From: Porphyromonas endodontalis ATCC 35406
GTDB taxonomy: Bacteria; Bacteroidota; Bacteroidia; Bacteroidales; Porphyromonadaceae
Assembly (NCBI RefSeq): GCF_000174815.1
Contig: NZ_ACNN01000029.1
Span: forward strand, 1-64,000
Reading direction: 5' to 3'
DNA: 64,000 nt
This document shows, in pieces, positions 28,778 through 37,300 of the stretch. A program made the translations under genes and the position numbers. A model generated the notes under the pieces. The model saw only the letters and a list, made by a program, of their open reading frames with translations, searched no databases and was not told where the DNA came from. How positions within the stretch are numbered: the stretch's first letter is position 1; each line of letters begins with the position of its first letter.

Positions 28778-30769
28778 ATGAGCGACCCACTAATCCGTAT
28801 CCCCGACCCCGAGAATCTGGAGATGCAATACCTTCTACAACTTGTAGAGGAGACCAACCGCAATATCTTTCTCACGGGGCGAGCCGGCACGGGTAAAAGC
28901 TCACTTCTGAGGCATGTCAGTGCCCACACCAAAAAGGAGCACGTCATACTCGCCCCTACGGGTATCTCCGCACTCAATGCCGGGGGGCAAACCATCCACT
29001 CCTTCTTCCGTTTACCCTTTAGTCCCATTCCGCCGAGCGACAAGGAACTCCTCCGCAATTCGCTCAAACGCATTCGTAAGGAACAACGTAAGCTCATCAA
29101 TAAACTCCAATTGATTATCATAGACGAAGTATCTATGGTGAGGGCGGATATTGTGGATGCCATAGACTATTTGCTAAGGGTAATCAGGGGGCTTATGTCT
29201 ACGCCTTTTGGGGGCGTGCAGATGCTCTTTGTGGGCGACCTCTTCCAACTCGAACCCGTGGTAACGAGGGGCGAGACGGAGATCATCAACCGCTTCTACG
29301 CAACGCCCTTTTTCTACGGAGCTGCCGCCTTCGATACCCAAAAGCCCCTTATGATCGAACTCAACAAGGTGTACCGGCAGACCGACCGCACCTTTGTTTC
29401 CATCCTAGACCATATACGCACCGGCAACACGTCCGACCAAGATGTAGCTCTCTTGAATGAGCGGAGCGGACAAAACGCAGCCCTTGCCTCCTCTTCGGAC
29501 TTCAACATAACCCTCACCTCGCGGCGAGATCGCGCCATGGCTATCAACGAGAGTCAGCTGGCTGAGCTGGAGAGTAAGAAGTCCGAATTTAAGGGTTCGG
29601 TATCGGGCGAATTCCCCGAGAGTAGTTTACCCACAGATCTTGCACTTGCCCTCAAAGAAGGCGCGCAGGTGATGTTTATTGCCAACGATCCCAACCACGA
29701 GTGGGTCAATGGCACGCTGGGGCGATACCTAGGGGCAAATGAGGAGTTCGGCTTTATAGAGGTGGCATTGGAGGATGGGAGAGAGTGCCAAGTAGAGCCT
29801 TACACGTGGGAGAACAAGCGATATTCGCTCAACGAGGAGAACAACACCATAGAAGAGGAGGTGATAGGACGCTTCACGCAGTACCCTCTGCGTCTCGCCT
29901 GGGCTATTACCATACACAAGAGTCAGGGGCTAACGTTCGACCACGCCACTATCGACTTCTCCGACGGCACTTTTGCGGCAGGACAAGCCTATGTAGCCCT
30001 TAGCCGATGCCGCTCGCTCGAGGGAATGAATCTCCTCCGCCCCTTCCGCAAACAGGATGTAATCACCCGTGCTTCTATCATCGAGTACTACCGCGCCGCC
30101 GCCAATCCGCAGCAACTACAGGTAGCTCTGGAGGAGAGCCATGCCTACTCTCTCTACCAATCCGCCCTCATGCTACTCAATAAGGGCGACCTCCATCAAG
30201 CCATTACGCTCTTTGGTCAGGCTCTTAACGAGAAAAACATCTTCGACTCACCCCAGGCGCGCAGACTTCTACTCCACAAGCTCTATCAGGTAGAGGGCGT
30301 AATCGAACAGCAGAAAAAGAAGACGAAAGAGACGAAGAAGGATAAGGCGCAGCTCGAGAAGTTGGCTCTTGAGTACATAGAAATGGGCGATCAGTGCCTT
30401 GATGAATATGACGATCCGACTTCGGCGCTCAACAATTACGACAAGGCTCTCGCGCTCAATCCGCTCCATCCCACAGCCCTAGCACGCAAGGGCTTTGCAC
30501 TACGCTCTCTCGGACGCATCAAAGAGGCCCACAAGCTACTCAAGGAGGGGTACGAAAAACTATTCCGACACCTAGAGGTGGCCATGCAGTTTGCCTTCAC
30601 CAATCTAGAGATGGGGGCGGATAAGGAAGCCTATAAGATAATGAGCCGATCTGTGGTGGAGCATCCCGGTAATAAGCCCCTCTTGACCAAGCTAATCGAA
30701 GTGTCCGAACAACTCGGCTACTCTGAGGAGGCGCACCGCTACCAGACGATGCTCAACAACCTCGACTAA
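28778..30769 (+). CDS. PIF1-like DNA helicase with C-terminal TPR repeats
   Basis: 663 residues. The N-terminal helicase domain has Walker A TGRAGTGKSSLL (about 33-44), APTGISALNAGGQTIHSFF, Walker B LIIIDEVSMV and GDLFQLEPVV; the UvrD-like C-terminal lobe ends in RLAWAITIHKSQGLTFDHATID and GQAYVALSRCRSLEGM. From about residue 445 the protein turns into tetratricopeptide helices, with NYDKALALNPLHPTALARKG near 555. The fusion suggests a helicase recruited through protein contacts. Cellular role unknown. Confidence 0.9.
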   Translation: MSDPLIRIPDPENLEMQYLLQLVEETNRNIFLTGRAGTGKSSLLRHVSAHTKKEHVILAPTGISALNAGGQTIHSFFRLPFSPIPPSDKELLRNSLKRIRKEQRKLINKLQLIIIDEVSMVRADIVDAIDYLLRVIRGLMSTPFGGVQMLFVGDLFQLEPVVTRGETEIINRFYATPFFYGAAAFDTQKPLMIELNKVYRQTDRTFVSILDHIRTGNTSDQDVALLNERSGQNAALASSSDFNITLTSRRDRAMAINESQLAELESKKSEFKGSVSGEFPESSLPTDLALALKEGAQVMFIANDPNHEWVNGTLGRYLGANEEFGFIEVALEDGRECQVEPYTWENKRYSLNEENNTIEEEVIGRFTQYPLRLAWAITIHKSQGLTFDHATIDFSDGTFAAGQAYVALSRCRSLEGMNLLRPFRKQDVITRASIIEYYRAAANPQQLQVALEESHAYSLYQSALMLLNKGDLHQAITLFGQALNEKNIFDSPQARRLLLHKLYQVEGVIEQQKKKTKETKKDKAQLEKLALEYIEMGDQCLDEYDDPTSALNNYDKALALNPLHPTALARKGFALRSLGRIKEAHKLLKEGYEKLFRHLEVAMQFAFTNLEMGADKEAYKIMSRSVVEHPGNKPLLTKLIEVSEQLGYSEEAHRYQTMLNNLD

Positions 30770-30839
30770 CCCGCCCTACAGAGCCCGAGAGACATCTCCC
30801 CTCCCCCCGAACCTCCCCTAAAAACACGACTTCTTTACC

Positions 30840-30890
30840 GATAGCTCCTGCCCTTTCGTCCCCTACTTTTAGGGTTGCAGGAGAGCTATC
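30840..30890. other. Large imperfect hairpin downstream of the helicase gene
   Basis: GATAGCTCCTGC (30840-30851) pairs with GCAGGAGAGCTATC (30877-30890) with a 2-base bulge; an inner CCCT/AGGG pairing extends it. No T-tract follows. It may be a transcript end structure. Confidence 0.45.
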
Positions 30891-30910
30891 AACGACCCTA
30901 CAGAAAATTC

Positions 30911-31042
30911 CTCATTAGCTTTCAAGAAAAAGCTAATGAGCTTTTACCGGATTCCTAATGAGCTTTTTGGAGAAAGCTAATGTGCTTTCTGATGACACCC
31001 AATTAGCAGCCAAGAAAATGCCTATTGCGTTTTTCTAATAAA
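30911..31042. repeat. 22-bp tandem repeat array, six degenerate copies
   Basis: Units begin at 30911, 30933, 30955, 30977, 30999 and 31021, exactly 22 bases apart. Units 2-4 share CTAATGAGCTTT (one change in unit 4); unit 1 has CTCATTAGCTTT; units 1 and 5 share the tail CAAGAAAA. Units 1 and 2 also form a perfect 12-bp inverted pair (30911-30922 with 30929-30940). The last copy overlaps the -33 element of the promoter of the HU-like gene. There are no unique spacers, so it is not a CRISPR array. Confidence 0.85.
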
Positions 31043-31055
31043 TTAATTACCTTTG
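31025..31055 (+). promoter_or_regulatory. Promoter of the HU-like gene
   Basis: TTG at 31025-31027, a 20-base spacer and TACCTTTG at 31048-31055 form a near-ideal Bacteroidota promoter. The start codon is 86 bases downstream at 31141. Confidence 0.8.
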
Positions 31056-31140
31056 CATCATCAAATGAAAATATTAACTCACAAAGCGAACTCCTCCGAC
31101 TTTGTGAGCTAAAAACAAAGGAGGAATATCTTACTAAATC

Positions 31141-31620
31141 ATGGCAAACAAGCCTTTACAGTTCGTTCTTGTAGAACGAAAGATGACTATTGGTCCTCAA
31201 GCAGGAAAAATTGTGCAAGTAGCCCAGCCTACGGGCAGACATCGTGTGGATTTTCGCAGTTTCTGCGAGCGTGTGGCAAAGTCTACCACGTTTAATCGTC
31301 AGGAAGTGGAAGCAGTTTTGAACTACGCCACCGAAATTGCACGCGACATTGTAGCCAATGGCGACATTGTTGAGTTCGGCGACTTAGGTACGCTCAAGCC
31401 CTCTTTCAAGAGCAAAGCAATTGAGAAAGGGAAGACTTTCCGTGCGCAAGAGCACATCGAGAAACCTGTAGTACTGCTCTCTCCCTCTAAGAAGTACTTC
31501 ACTCTTACCGACGTGAGCTATGAGCAGACAACAGCCAAGGCTAAGAAAAGTACGAAGCCCGGGGAAACTTCCAAGCCCAAACCCAAGCCCAACGAAGGCG
31601 GCGGCAATGCTAATGAATAA
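31141..31620 (+). CDS. HU-like DNA-binding protein with Lys/Pro-rich tail
   Basis: 159 residues. This is the larger Bacteroidota HU-related family: VDFRSFCERVAKSTTFNRQEVEAVL forms the N-terminal helices, and VEFGDLGTLKPSFKS with KYFTLTDVSYEQ forms the saddle. The C-terminal about 30 residues are low complexity (KKSTKPGETSKPKPKPNE). Likely a nucleoid-associated protein. It has its own strong promoter preceded by a 22-bp tandem array, which points to elaborate control. It differs from the classical HU at 774-1040. Confidence 0.88.
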   Translation: MANKPLQFVLVERKMTIGPQAGKIVQVAQPTGRHRVDFRSFCERVAKSTTFNRQEVEAVLNYATEIARDIVANGDIVEFGDLGTLKPSFKSKAIEKGKTFRAQEHIEKPVVLLSPSKKYFTLTDVSYEQTTAKAKKSTKPGETSKPKPKPNEGGGNANE

Positions 31621-31646
31621 GTGACCTCCCCAAAAACAAATGAACG

Positions 31647-31686
31647 ATGCGGAGCGACTCCATTAGCAGGCAGTCGCTCCGTGCAT
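31647..31686 (+). terminator. Hairpin after the HU-like gene, possible terminator
   Basis: CGGAGCGACT (31650-31659) pairs perfectly with AGTCGCTCCG (31672-31681), and outer bases ATGC/GCAT extend it with a bulge. Only a weak T-stretch follows, so termination is uncertain. Confidence 0.5.
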
Positions 31687-31723
31687 ATCTTAGAACCAAA
31701 ACGAACCTTATTCTGATAAGAAT

Positions 31724-32563
31724 ATGAATGAAAAGAAGAGAAACAATGCTGAAAAGAAAGCAGAAGCCCGAGCACCTCGCCCCACTAAGGTGAATAAGAA
31801 GAATACAAACAACGATGAAAAATACGTACTATACGCCGATATAATGGGCTTCAAAGAGAAGGTCATGAGGACAAAGCACGCCGATCTAAAGAAAGAACTA
31901 AAGGGGCTAAGGGCAAAGTTAGATGACTGGTTTTCCCCTTTCCTTGAGAATGTAAAGACATTCAAAGTTTCTTTCTTCTCAGATTCTATCCTTATTGTTG
32001 AGGAGAGTTCACCCCTAGGATTCCAGCGCATATCCATAGCTGCAGTAGGATTAATGCAGTTGTCTTTACATCATAAATTCCCCATCAAAGGGGCGATAGC
32101 AAAAGGGGAGTTTACCTATGAAGAGAAGGAACAATTGTTTTTTGGACAAGCTATCATTGACGCTTTCCTACTAGAAGAGCAAATTCACTACTATGGAATT
32201 GTAGCCCATCATACTATGGAGGAAGACATCAAAAAATACTCTAATGGAATGGAAATAAATGCCCTCAGACATAGAGAGGAAAGCAACCCCTATATTCTAA
32301 GTCCCATTCCACTGAAGAATGGAAAGATAACTCACTATCATTTGGCCTGTAATCTACTAGGAAGTGTACTAAAAATAGAAGATGCAACAATAACAAACAA
32401 AAGATTTATCTCTTGGTTAGAGGGAATCTATGGAACAGTTTCGGGGGCTCCTCGCATCTATGTAGATAATACGCTACGAGTTCTAGAGGAGGACTTGCGT
32501 CTTTACGAAAAAAACCTAGAAAAACTAGGGGATGTGGAATTTCCTCTCAAAGCTTTCCAGTAA
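31724..32563 (+). CDS. Class III nucleotidyl cyclase-like protein, function unknown
   Basis: 279 residues, no membrane segment or signal. A basic disordered start (1-32) precedes a cyclase/GGDEF-like core: Asp39 in YVLYADIMGFKEKV and Asp87 in VSFFSDSILIVEE sit 48 residues apart, like the two metal-binding Asps of class III cyclases; GAIAKGEF (123-130) and FFGQAIIDAFLLE (139-151) follow as in a family of stand-alone cyclase-like proteins. Whether it makes a cyclic nucleotide is unknown. Base composition is more AT-rich than its neighbours. It is convergent with the hmu operon, sharing the terminator at 32588-32626. Confidence 0.65.
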   Translation: MNEKKRNNAEKKAEARAPRPTKVNKKNTNNDEKYVLYADIMGFKEKVMRTKHADLKKELKGLRAKLDDWFSPFLENVKTFKVSFFSDSILIVEESSPLGFQRISIAAVGLMQLSLHHKFPIKGAIAKGEFTYEEKEQLFFGQAIIDAFLLEEQIHYYGIVAHHTMEEDIKKYSNGMEINALRHREESNPYILSPIPLKNGKITHYHLACNLLGSVLKIEDATITNKRFISWLEGIYGTVSGAPRIYVDNTLRVLEEDLRLYEKNLEKLGDVEFPLKAFQ

Positions 32564-32587
32564 AAGACAATCAAGAGGGAATAAATC

Positions 32588-32626
32588 AAGGGCTGACTCC
32601 ACACACACGATGAAGTCAGCCCTTTT
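32588..32626. terminator. Shared terminator between the cyclase-like gene and hmuV
   Basis: An 11-bp perfect stem, AAGGGCTGACT (32588-32598) with AGTCAGCCCTT (32614-32624), is followed by TTTT on the plus strand. It lies between two convergent genes; the minus side has a weaker T-stretch. Confidence 0.8.
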
Positions 32627-32661
32627 GCGTTATGCTCTTCGGAGCGGGAAAGGAGGGATCG

Positions 32662-32994
32662 CTACTCTTCGGGGATGTAGATAATCTCGCCGTTCTCTAG
32701 CTGGTAAGCAACGCCTACACGCTTCCCTTTGTTGCCATCCTTCGGATTGGCGGTGTCGTTGCTTGGCGTGTACTTCTCAATCTTTTCCCCCTTCTTCATG
32801 ATGATCTCCATATTCTCTTTCCCAGGGTTCTTTACGATAGTGTAGTCCTCTTGGCTGAAGACTTCCGTCATATTGAACTTGGTCACCAGAGCCACCATGA
32901 GAGCCAAGGCAAAGACCATGGCCACATCGAATAGATTGGATACGAGAGAAGAGGGATCCGCCTCTTCTTCCTCAAAACGTCTGCGCTTCTTCAT
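32662..32994 (-). CDS. hmuV: HmuV-like DUF2149 protein of the heme locus
   Basis: 110 residues with a single membrane helix near 18-40 (LVSNLFDVAMVFALALMVAL) after a basic-acidic cytoplasmic start, then an outer domain ending EIIYIPEE. The layout recalls ExbD/TolR, and with the MotA/TolQ-like gene just upstream it may form an energy-transducing pair. It is the last gene of the P. gingivalis-type hmuYRSTUV order. The role in heme use is inferred from position. Confidence 0.85.
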   Translation of the reverse strand: MKKRRRFEEEEADPSSLVSNLFDVAMVFALALMVALVTKFNMTEVFSQEDYTIVKNPGKENMEIIMKKGEKIEKYTPSNDTANPKDGNKGKRVGVAYQLENGEIIYIPEE

Positions 32995-33001
32995 GATCCG
33001 A

Positions 33002-33586
33002 TTATTCGTTGTCGAGCTTCTCGTTTACATAATCCAACCAAATAAGGTCGTGGTGGTGATAGCTGCGCAGGATATGTAGCGCAATGTAGCCCACAGCGGA
33101 GGTAAACATCCCTATCACGGTAGTGGCAAAAGCCACCTGCATATTGTACGCCATGCTGGCAATGTCTCCGGAAGAAAGCCCAACCAAAGCAGGCCCCATA
33201 GGGATAAGTGTACCCATAAGCCCGAGGATAGGGCCGAACTTAGTGAGTATCTTGGCAGCCCCGAGGCGATGCTCCACGGCTAGGTCATACTCCCCGATAA
33301 GAAGATCCCGACGCGCACGATCACTCGTAAGCAACGTACCAAGGAGAAGATCGAAGGGGCCCTTTCGTTGCTTAGCAAGAACGGATTGCAGAGCCGTTAC
33401 ATCAAATTGGCTCTCTTTGCTGATTACCTTTGAGTAGGCATCTTGGCGTCTGCGGTGCGTTTGCCACGTACCAAACAAAGTCCCCAGCATCAGCAGCGAA
33501 CGGATAAACAGATAGAGCAGAGCTACTACTACGGGTACCAATAGTCCATTGGAAACCCAAAACATAGCGTTGGATAGATAGTGCAT
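33002..33586 (-). CDS. hmuU: HmuU, MotA/TolQ/ExbB-like proton channel protein
   Basis: 194 residues with three membrane segments: an N-terminal one (LLVPVVVALLYLFIRSLLML) and two near the C-terminus within the TolQ-like signature GAAKILTKFGPILGLMGTLIPMGPAL and FATTVIGMFTSAVGYIALH. Related proteins use the proton gradient to drive work across the envelope. It sits 4 bases after hmuT and 7 bases before hmuV, fully inside the operon. Confidence 0.9.
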   Translation of the reverse strand: MHYLSNAMFWVSNGLLVPVVVALLYLFIRSLLMLGTLFGTWQTHRRRQDAYSKVISKESQFDVTALQSVLAKQRKGPFDLLLGTLLTSDRARRDLLIGEYDLAVEHRLGAAKILTKFGPILGLMGTLIPMGPALVGLSSGDIASMAYNMQVAFATTVIGMFTSAVGYIALHILRSYHHHDLIWLDYVNEKLDNE

Positions 33587-33590
33587 ACTT

Positions 33591-34367
33591 TTATTTAGAG
33601 TTATTAGTTGTGCGTTTTTTCAGTTTAAGTTGGATATAGGGAATAACCCAATGTGAGAAGAGATAGCCGACGACTCCCATACTCAAGACAAAGAGAATGA
33701 GATAAACAACCATCAGCCAATCCACGTCGGCTCCGGTTCCTCGCACGGCACTATCGGGGTGCAATACTCCGGCAGCCACCACCACGAAGAAAAGCAGAAG
33801 GGAGAGCAAAATAGCAAGTTCTCTCAGTAGTTCGTCGCCCATCCCTATGGCTCGCAATAGGTAGGGAGCAGCAAGGGTCAGCAAGGCCACTACGGCCATC
33901 AGCGCAAGAGTTACCCCAAGGAAAGAAGCCCCCGGGAAGACGTAAAACAATCGTAGACGTACGTAGAAAAGTGTAGGGAACATCATAATGGGGGCGAAGC
34001 TACGAGAGAGCGTACGCCACCACTTCTGCGAGTAGGTACTACGGTGTACGCAGAGATAGACCACATAGAGAAGGTCTACCATTACCAAAAGGGACATATC
34101 TTGCAGAGCCTGTGGCGTGTAGAGCAGTTCCTCTAGAGCGTGGAGTTTACTATTCATCGTAATAGAATGCACCACAGCCAGGAACGCCACATACAGCAAG
34201 GCATGCCCTCCACGGACGATAAGCCCTAGGTAGTTCCCCCTCTTAGATGCCCCCGAAGGCGAGCCCTCCCTTTTTGCTAAGAGAGAAGCTGCCTTCGAGT
34301 GTATCCCCTCCTCTATCATCCATTTGAGGATGGCAAGAAGAGCAACAATCAATAGTATTTCACTCAT
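33591..34367 (-). CDS. hmuT: HmuT-like inner-membrane protein
   Basis: 258 residues with about six to seven hydrophobic segments (for example GVTLALMAVVALLTLAAPYLL and LLLFFVVVAAGVL) and no recognisable enzyme motif. It overlaps the end of hmuS by 8 bases. By order it corresponds to HmuT of P. gingivalis. It is probably part of the membrane assembly with HmuU, HmuV and the membrane-anchored HmuS. Confidence 0.8.
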   Translation of the reverse strand: MSEILLIVALLAILKWMIEEGIHSKAASLLAKREGSPSGASKRGNYLGLIVRGGHALLYVAFLAVVHSITMNSKLHALEELLYTPQALQDMSLLVMVDLLYVVYLCVHRSTYSQKWWRTLSRSFAPIMMFPTLFYVRLRLFYVFPGASFLGVTLALMAVVALLTLAAPYLLRAIGMGDELLRELAILLSLLLFFVVVAAGVLHPDSAVRGTGADVDWLMVVYLILFVLSMGVVGYLFSHWVIPYIQLKLKKRTTNNSK

Positions 34368-37300
34368 TACTCTGCTGACGTAACTTGCGCCTACGATAGA
34401 TCACAAAGATGATAATGAGAACCACCACTACCCCAATGGCCACAAACAAGAAGAGCTGAGAGGGGCGTTCTATGACTGATGTATCATCGGCGTTTAGTTC
34501 CTCCTTCTTGAGAAGTTGGGCATCCTTGCTTTGCTCGCTCGAGAGATTGCGCACCTTCTGAATGGCTTTTTGGTAGTTCTGTTGCTGTTCGGCAGGGATT
34601 TCCTTGGCAATGAAATCTCTCAATTTTGCATTGTCGCAAACAAATCCACTGCACCCCGCTCCAAACTTTTCTATTTCCTCAGCGTGTAGCTCGGCAATTG
34701 CCTTTCGCTGTTCGGGCGAGGCATTCCACATTCCCTTGCGGATGGTCTCCATCATCACCGCCGTGATCTCCTGGAGGGCAGCAGGGTTGTTTTGCTCGAA
34801 AAAGTCTCGGATCCCCAAGTCCTTATCATCCTTGATATAGGTATTGTATATATCGTCCCAGAGTTCCTTGTCTATGGCAGAGGGTTTCATTACGTTCCAT
34901 CCATAGGTATTGCGGATGGTCTCGGCGAGAGCAGATGCAGCTCCTTGCCCCTCTTTGGTTACCTCTTTGATGTAGGTAGGATTGAGTATGGTAGTACGTG
35001 CCTCTACACCTATGGCTTGCTTCATCTCCTGTACGCGAGTACGATGATGGTTGCGCAAGTCGTTGAAATATCCATCGGGGTCTTTCCCTGTTACTTGGCG
35101 CACGGTAAGGGTCAGACCTCCCATAAATTCGTAGATATGGTCGAGGCTTAACGGACCCCATGAGTTGCTTTGGCGCGGTTGTACCACAGCGTCTACATTT
35201 TGCAGAGCCGCCTCAAACAATCCGGCTTCGAAGTCTCCCCATTGTTCACTGCTACCGTATATGGCTCCCATGTTATTGAGGTATACGTCGGCAATCTCCG
35301 ACTCCTTTTCCCATCGGTCGCCACTCTCTACCATCTCTTGTATCCCTGTGCCATAATTGCCATTGACACCGCCAAATACACGCTGCGTACTCAGGGAGCG
35401 AGCCTCGTTGGGCGAAAGTCCCTTCTCGAGCAGTACCTTTTCGGCATCAACAGCCCCCTTGGCTACCTCGTTGTCCTTCTCTCCGGTCTCCTTGGCAGCT
35501 AGGTCTACCGCCTTCTGTATAAGATAGAGACGAGAGGCGGCAAGATCGCGCAACTGACCCGAGGTTTGTACCACTACGTCTATACGTTTGCGGTTGAGTT
35601 GCTCCATGGGGATAAGCCTAATATCCTGTACACGCCCCATCATATCTCGCACAGGTTCACACCCGAGTAGATAGATGATTTCTGCTATTGTAGCCCCTTC
35701 ACTCTCGATAAAGCTACTACTCCAAAGAGAGAAGCTAACCTTTTGCGGTAGCTCTCCATTGTGACGCTTTTTATAGTCCGCAAGGAGGTCTTCTGCCAGC
35801 TTCTTTCCCTTATCCCAGGCCGCCTTCGTAGGCGTAGTCTCGGCATTGATGGAGTAGAGATTGCGTCCTGTGGGGAGCGTCTCGGGGTTGGCAATATAGT
35901 CACCACCCGGGGAGGGCGCAAGGTAACCGCCATTGAGAGCATTCACAATAGAGGATAGCTCCCTTTGGGGGCTTTGCATGAGTTTATCGTAGTAGCCTAC
36001 AATGGCATTGATGGAGTGACGGAGCTGTTGCATGCTGGCAACAAATGCTTTTTCGTCGGGCGATAGAGCCTCTTGCTGCATTGCCTTCATTGCCTCCATC
36101 ATAGCAGGGGGCATCTTGCCGCTCCCCTTCTTGTCCATTCCTTGAGGCATACCATCCGGGTGACCACCCTTCTTGTCCGCCCCTTGAGGCATACCGCCCG
36201 GGTGACCACCCTTCTTATCCTTTCCTTTCGCTCCCATGGAGGCAGGTTTCTTGCCACTCATTGCCCCCATCGGCATACCCATACCACCGCCTTTCATAGC
36301 TCCCATAGAGCCCATCATAGCGGCATTATTGGCTTCCGTTTTGGCAATAAGTTGCTCGGCAAGGCGACGCTCCTCAGCCGTAACGCCTAAAGAGGTGAGC
36401 ACAGCCTCCGTATTTACTTGATGCGCGGCTAGGGCTTGACGCACTACACGCTCGGCAGGTTCTCGGTAATGCTGAGTAAAGAACCGTTCATTATCTTGCT
36501 GCTTTTGGGTGTACTTGCCTCTGTGGCGATCGAGTGCAGCAAGGGCATAGGCAATAGGATCGGTAGCAATGTGTAGCACCGAACTATGGATCTTCTCACG
36601 AGAGAAGGCAATACCCGTACGGTACATCCCTCCCGGTATTTTGCTTACGGCAAGCTCCTCGGCAAAGTCGGATAGACTCTCTATTTCTTCCCTACTGTAG
36701 GGTTTTGTACGAATGGAATCTAAATGAAGATCTCTGTGGAATCCCTTTTTGATCGCCAGGTTTTTGATGCGAAGAGATAGCTCTTGGTTATCTGTTTCGC
36801 TTGCTAAGTATTGATCCGTTAGTTTTAATAGATCGGCCACATCGCCCCGAAGTCTTGTTTCGATAAAAGGAGGTGCGAGATACGAAACCGTCTCTCCATA
36901 GCTTCTGCGCTTCGCTATCATCGCCTCCCCAATGTTGGCAATTGTATAGTAATATATATGGGGGAGATCGTTGATCATGCGGTCTGTCCAATCCTCTTGC
37001 GAGAGGGCAATTTGCTTGCCGTTGATAAACTCAAGACTACCATGCGTACCAAAGTGCATAATTGCATCGGCACGGAATCCTTTTTGCACCCAAAGGTAGG
37101 AAGCCACATAGGGATAGGGGGGAAGAGGATTAGCACCATGCACTGCCTTGAAGTCATTATCGCCGACTCCTTGACCCGGCTGAGGGAGAAGCACCACATT
37201 ACCAAAGGGCACGGCCGTAACGGCAATACCCTCTTTGTCACCTTTTCGCATGGTATAGTACTCCCCGGGAGCAGCTCCATACTTTTTGGCAAGTGCCTCT

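Noticed and set aside
30911-31042. Possible CRISPR array
   Set aside because: Units are contiguous at 22 bases with no unique spacers and no cas genes nearby; it is a degenerate tandem repeat.
36096-36310. Frameshift or assembly artefact in hmuS
   Set aside because: The frame remains open on both sides, and the repeats keep the frame as 42-base units.
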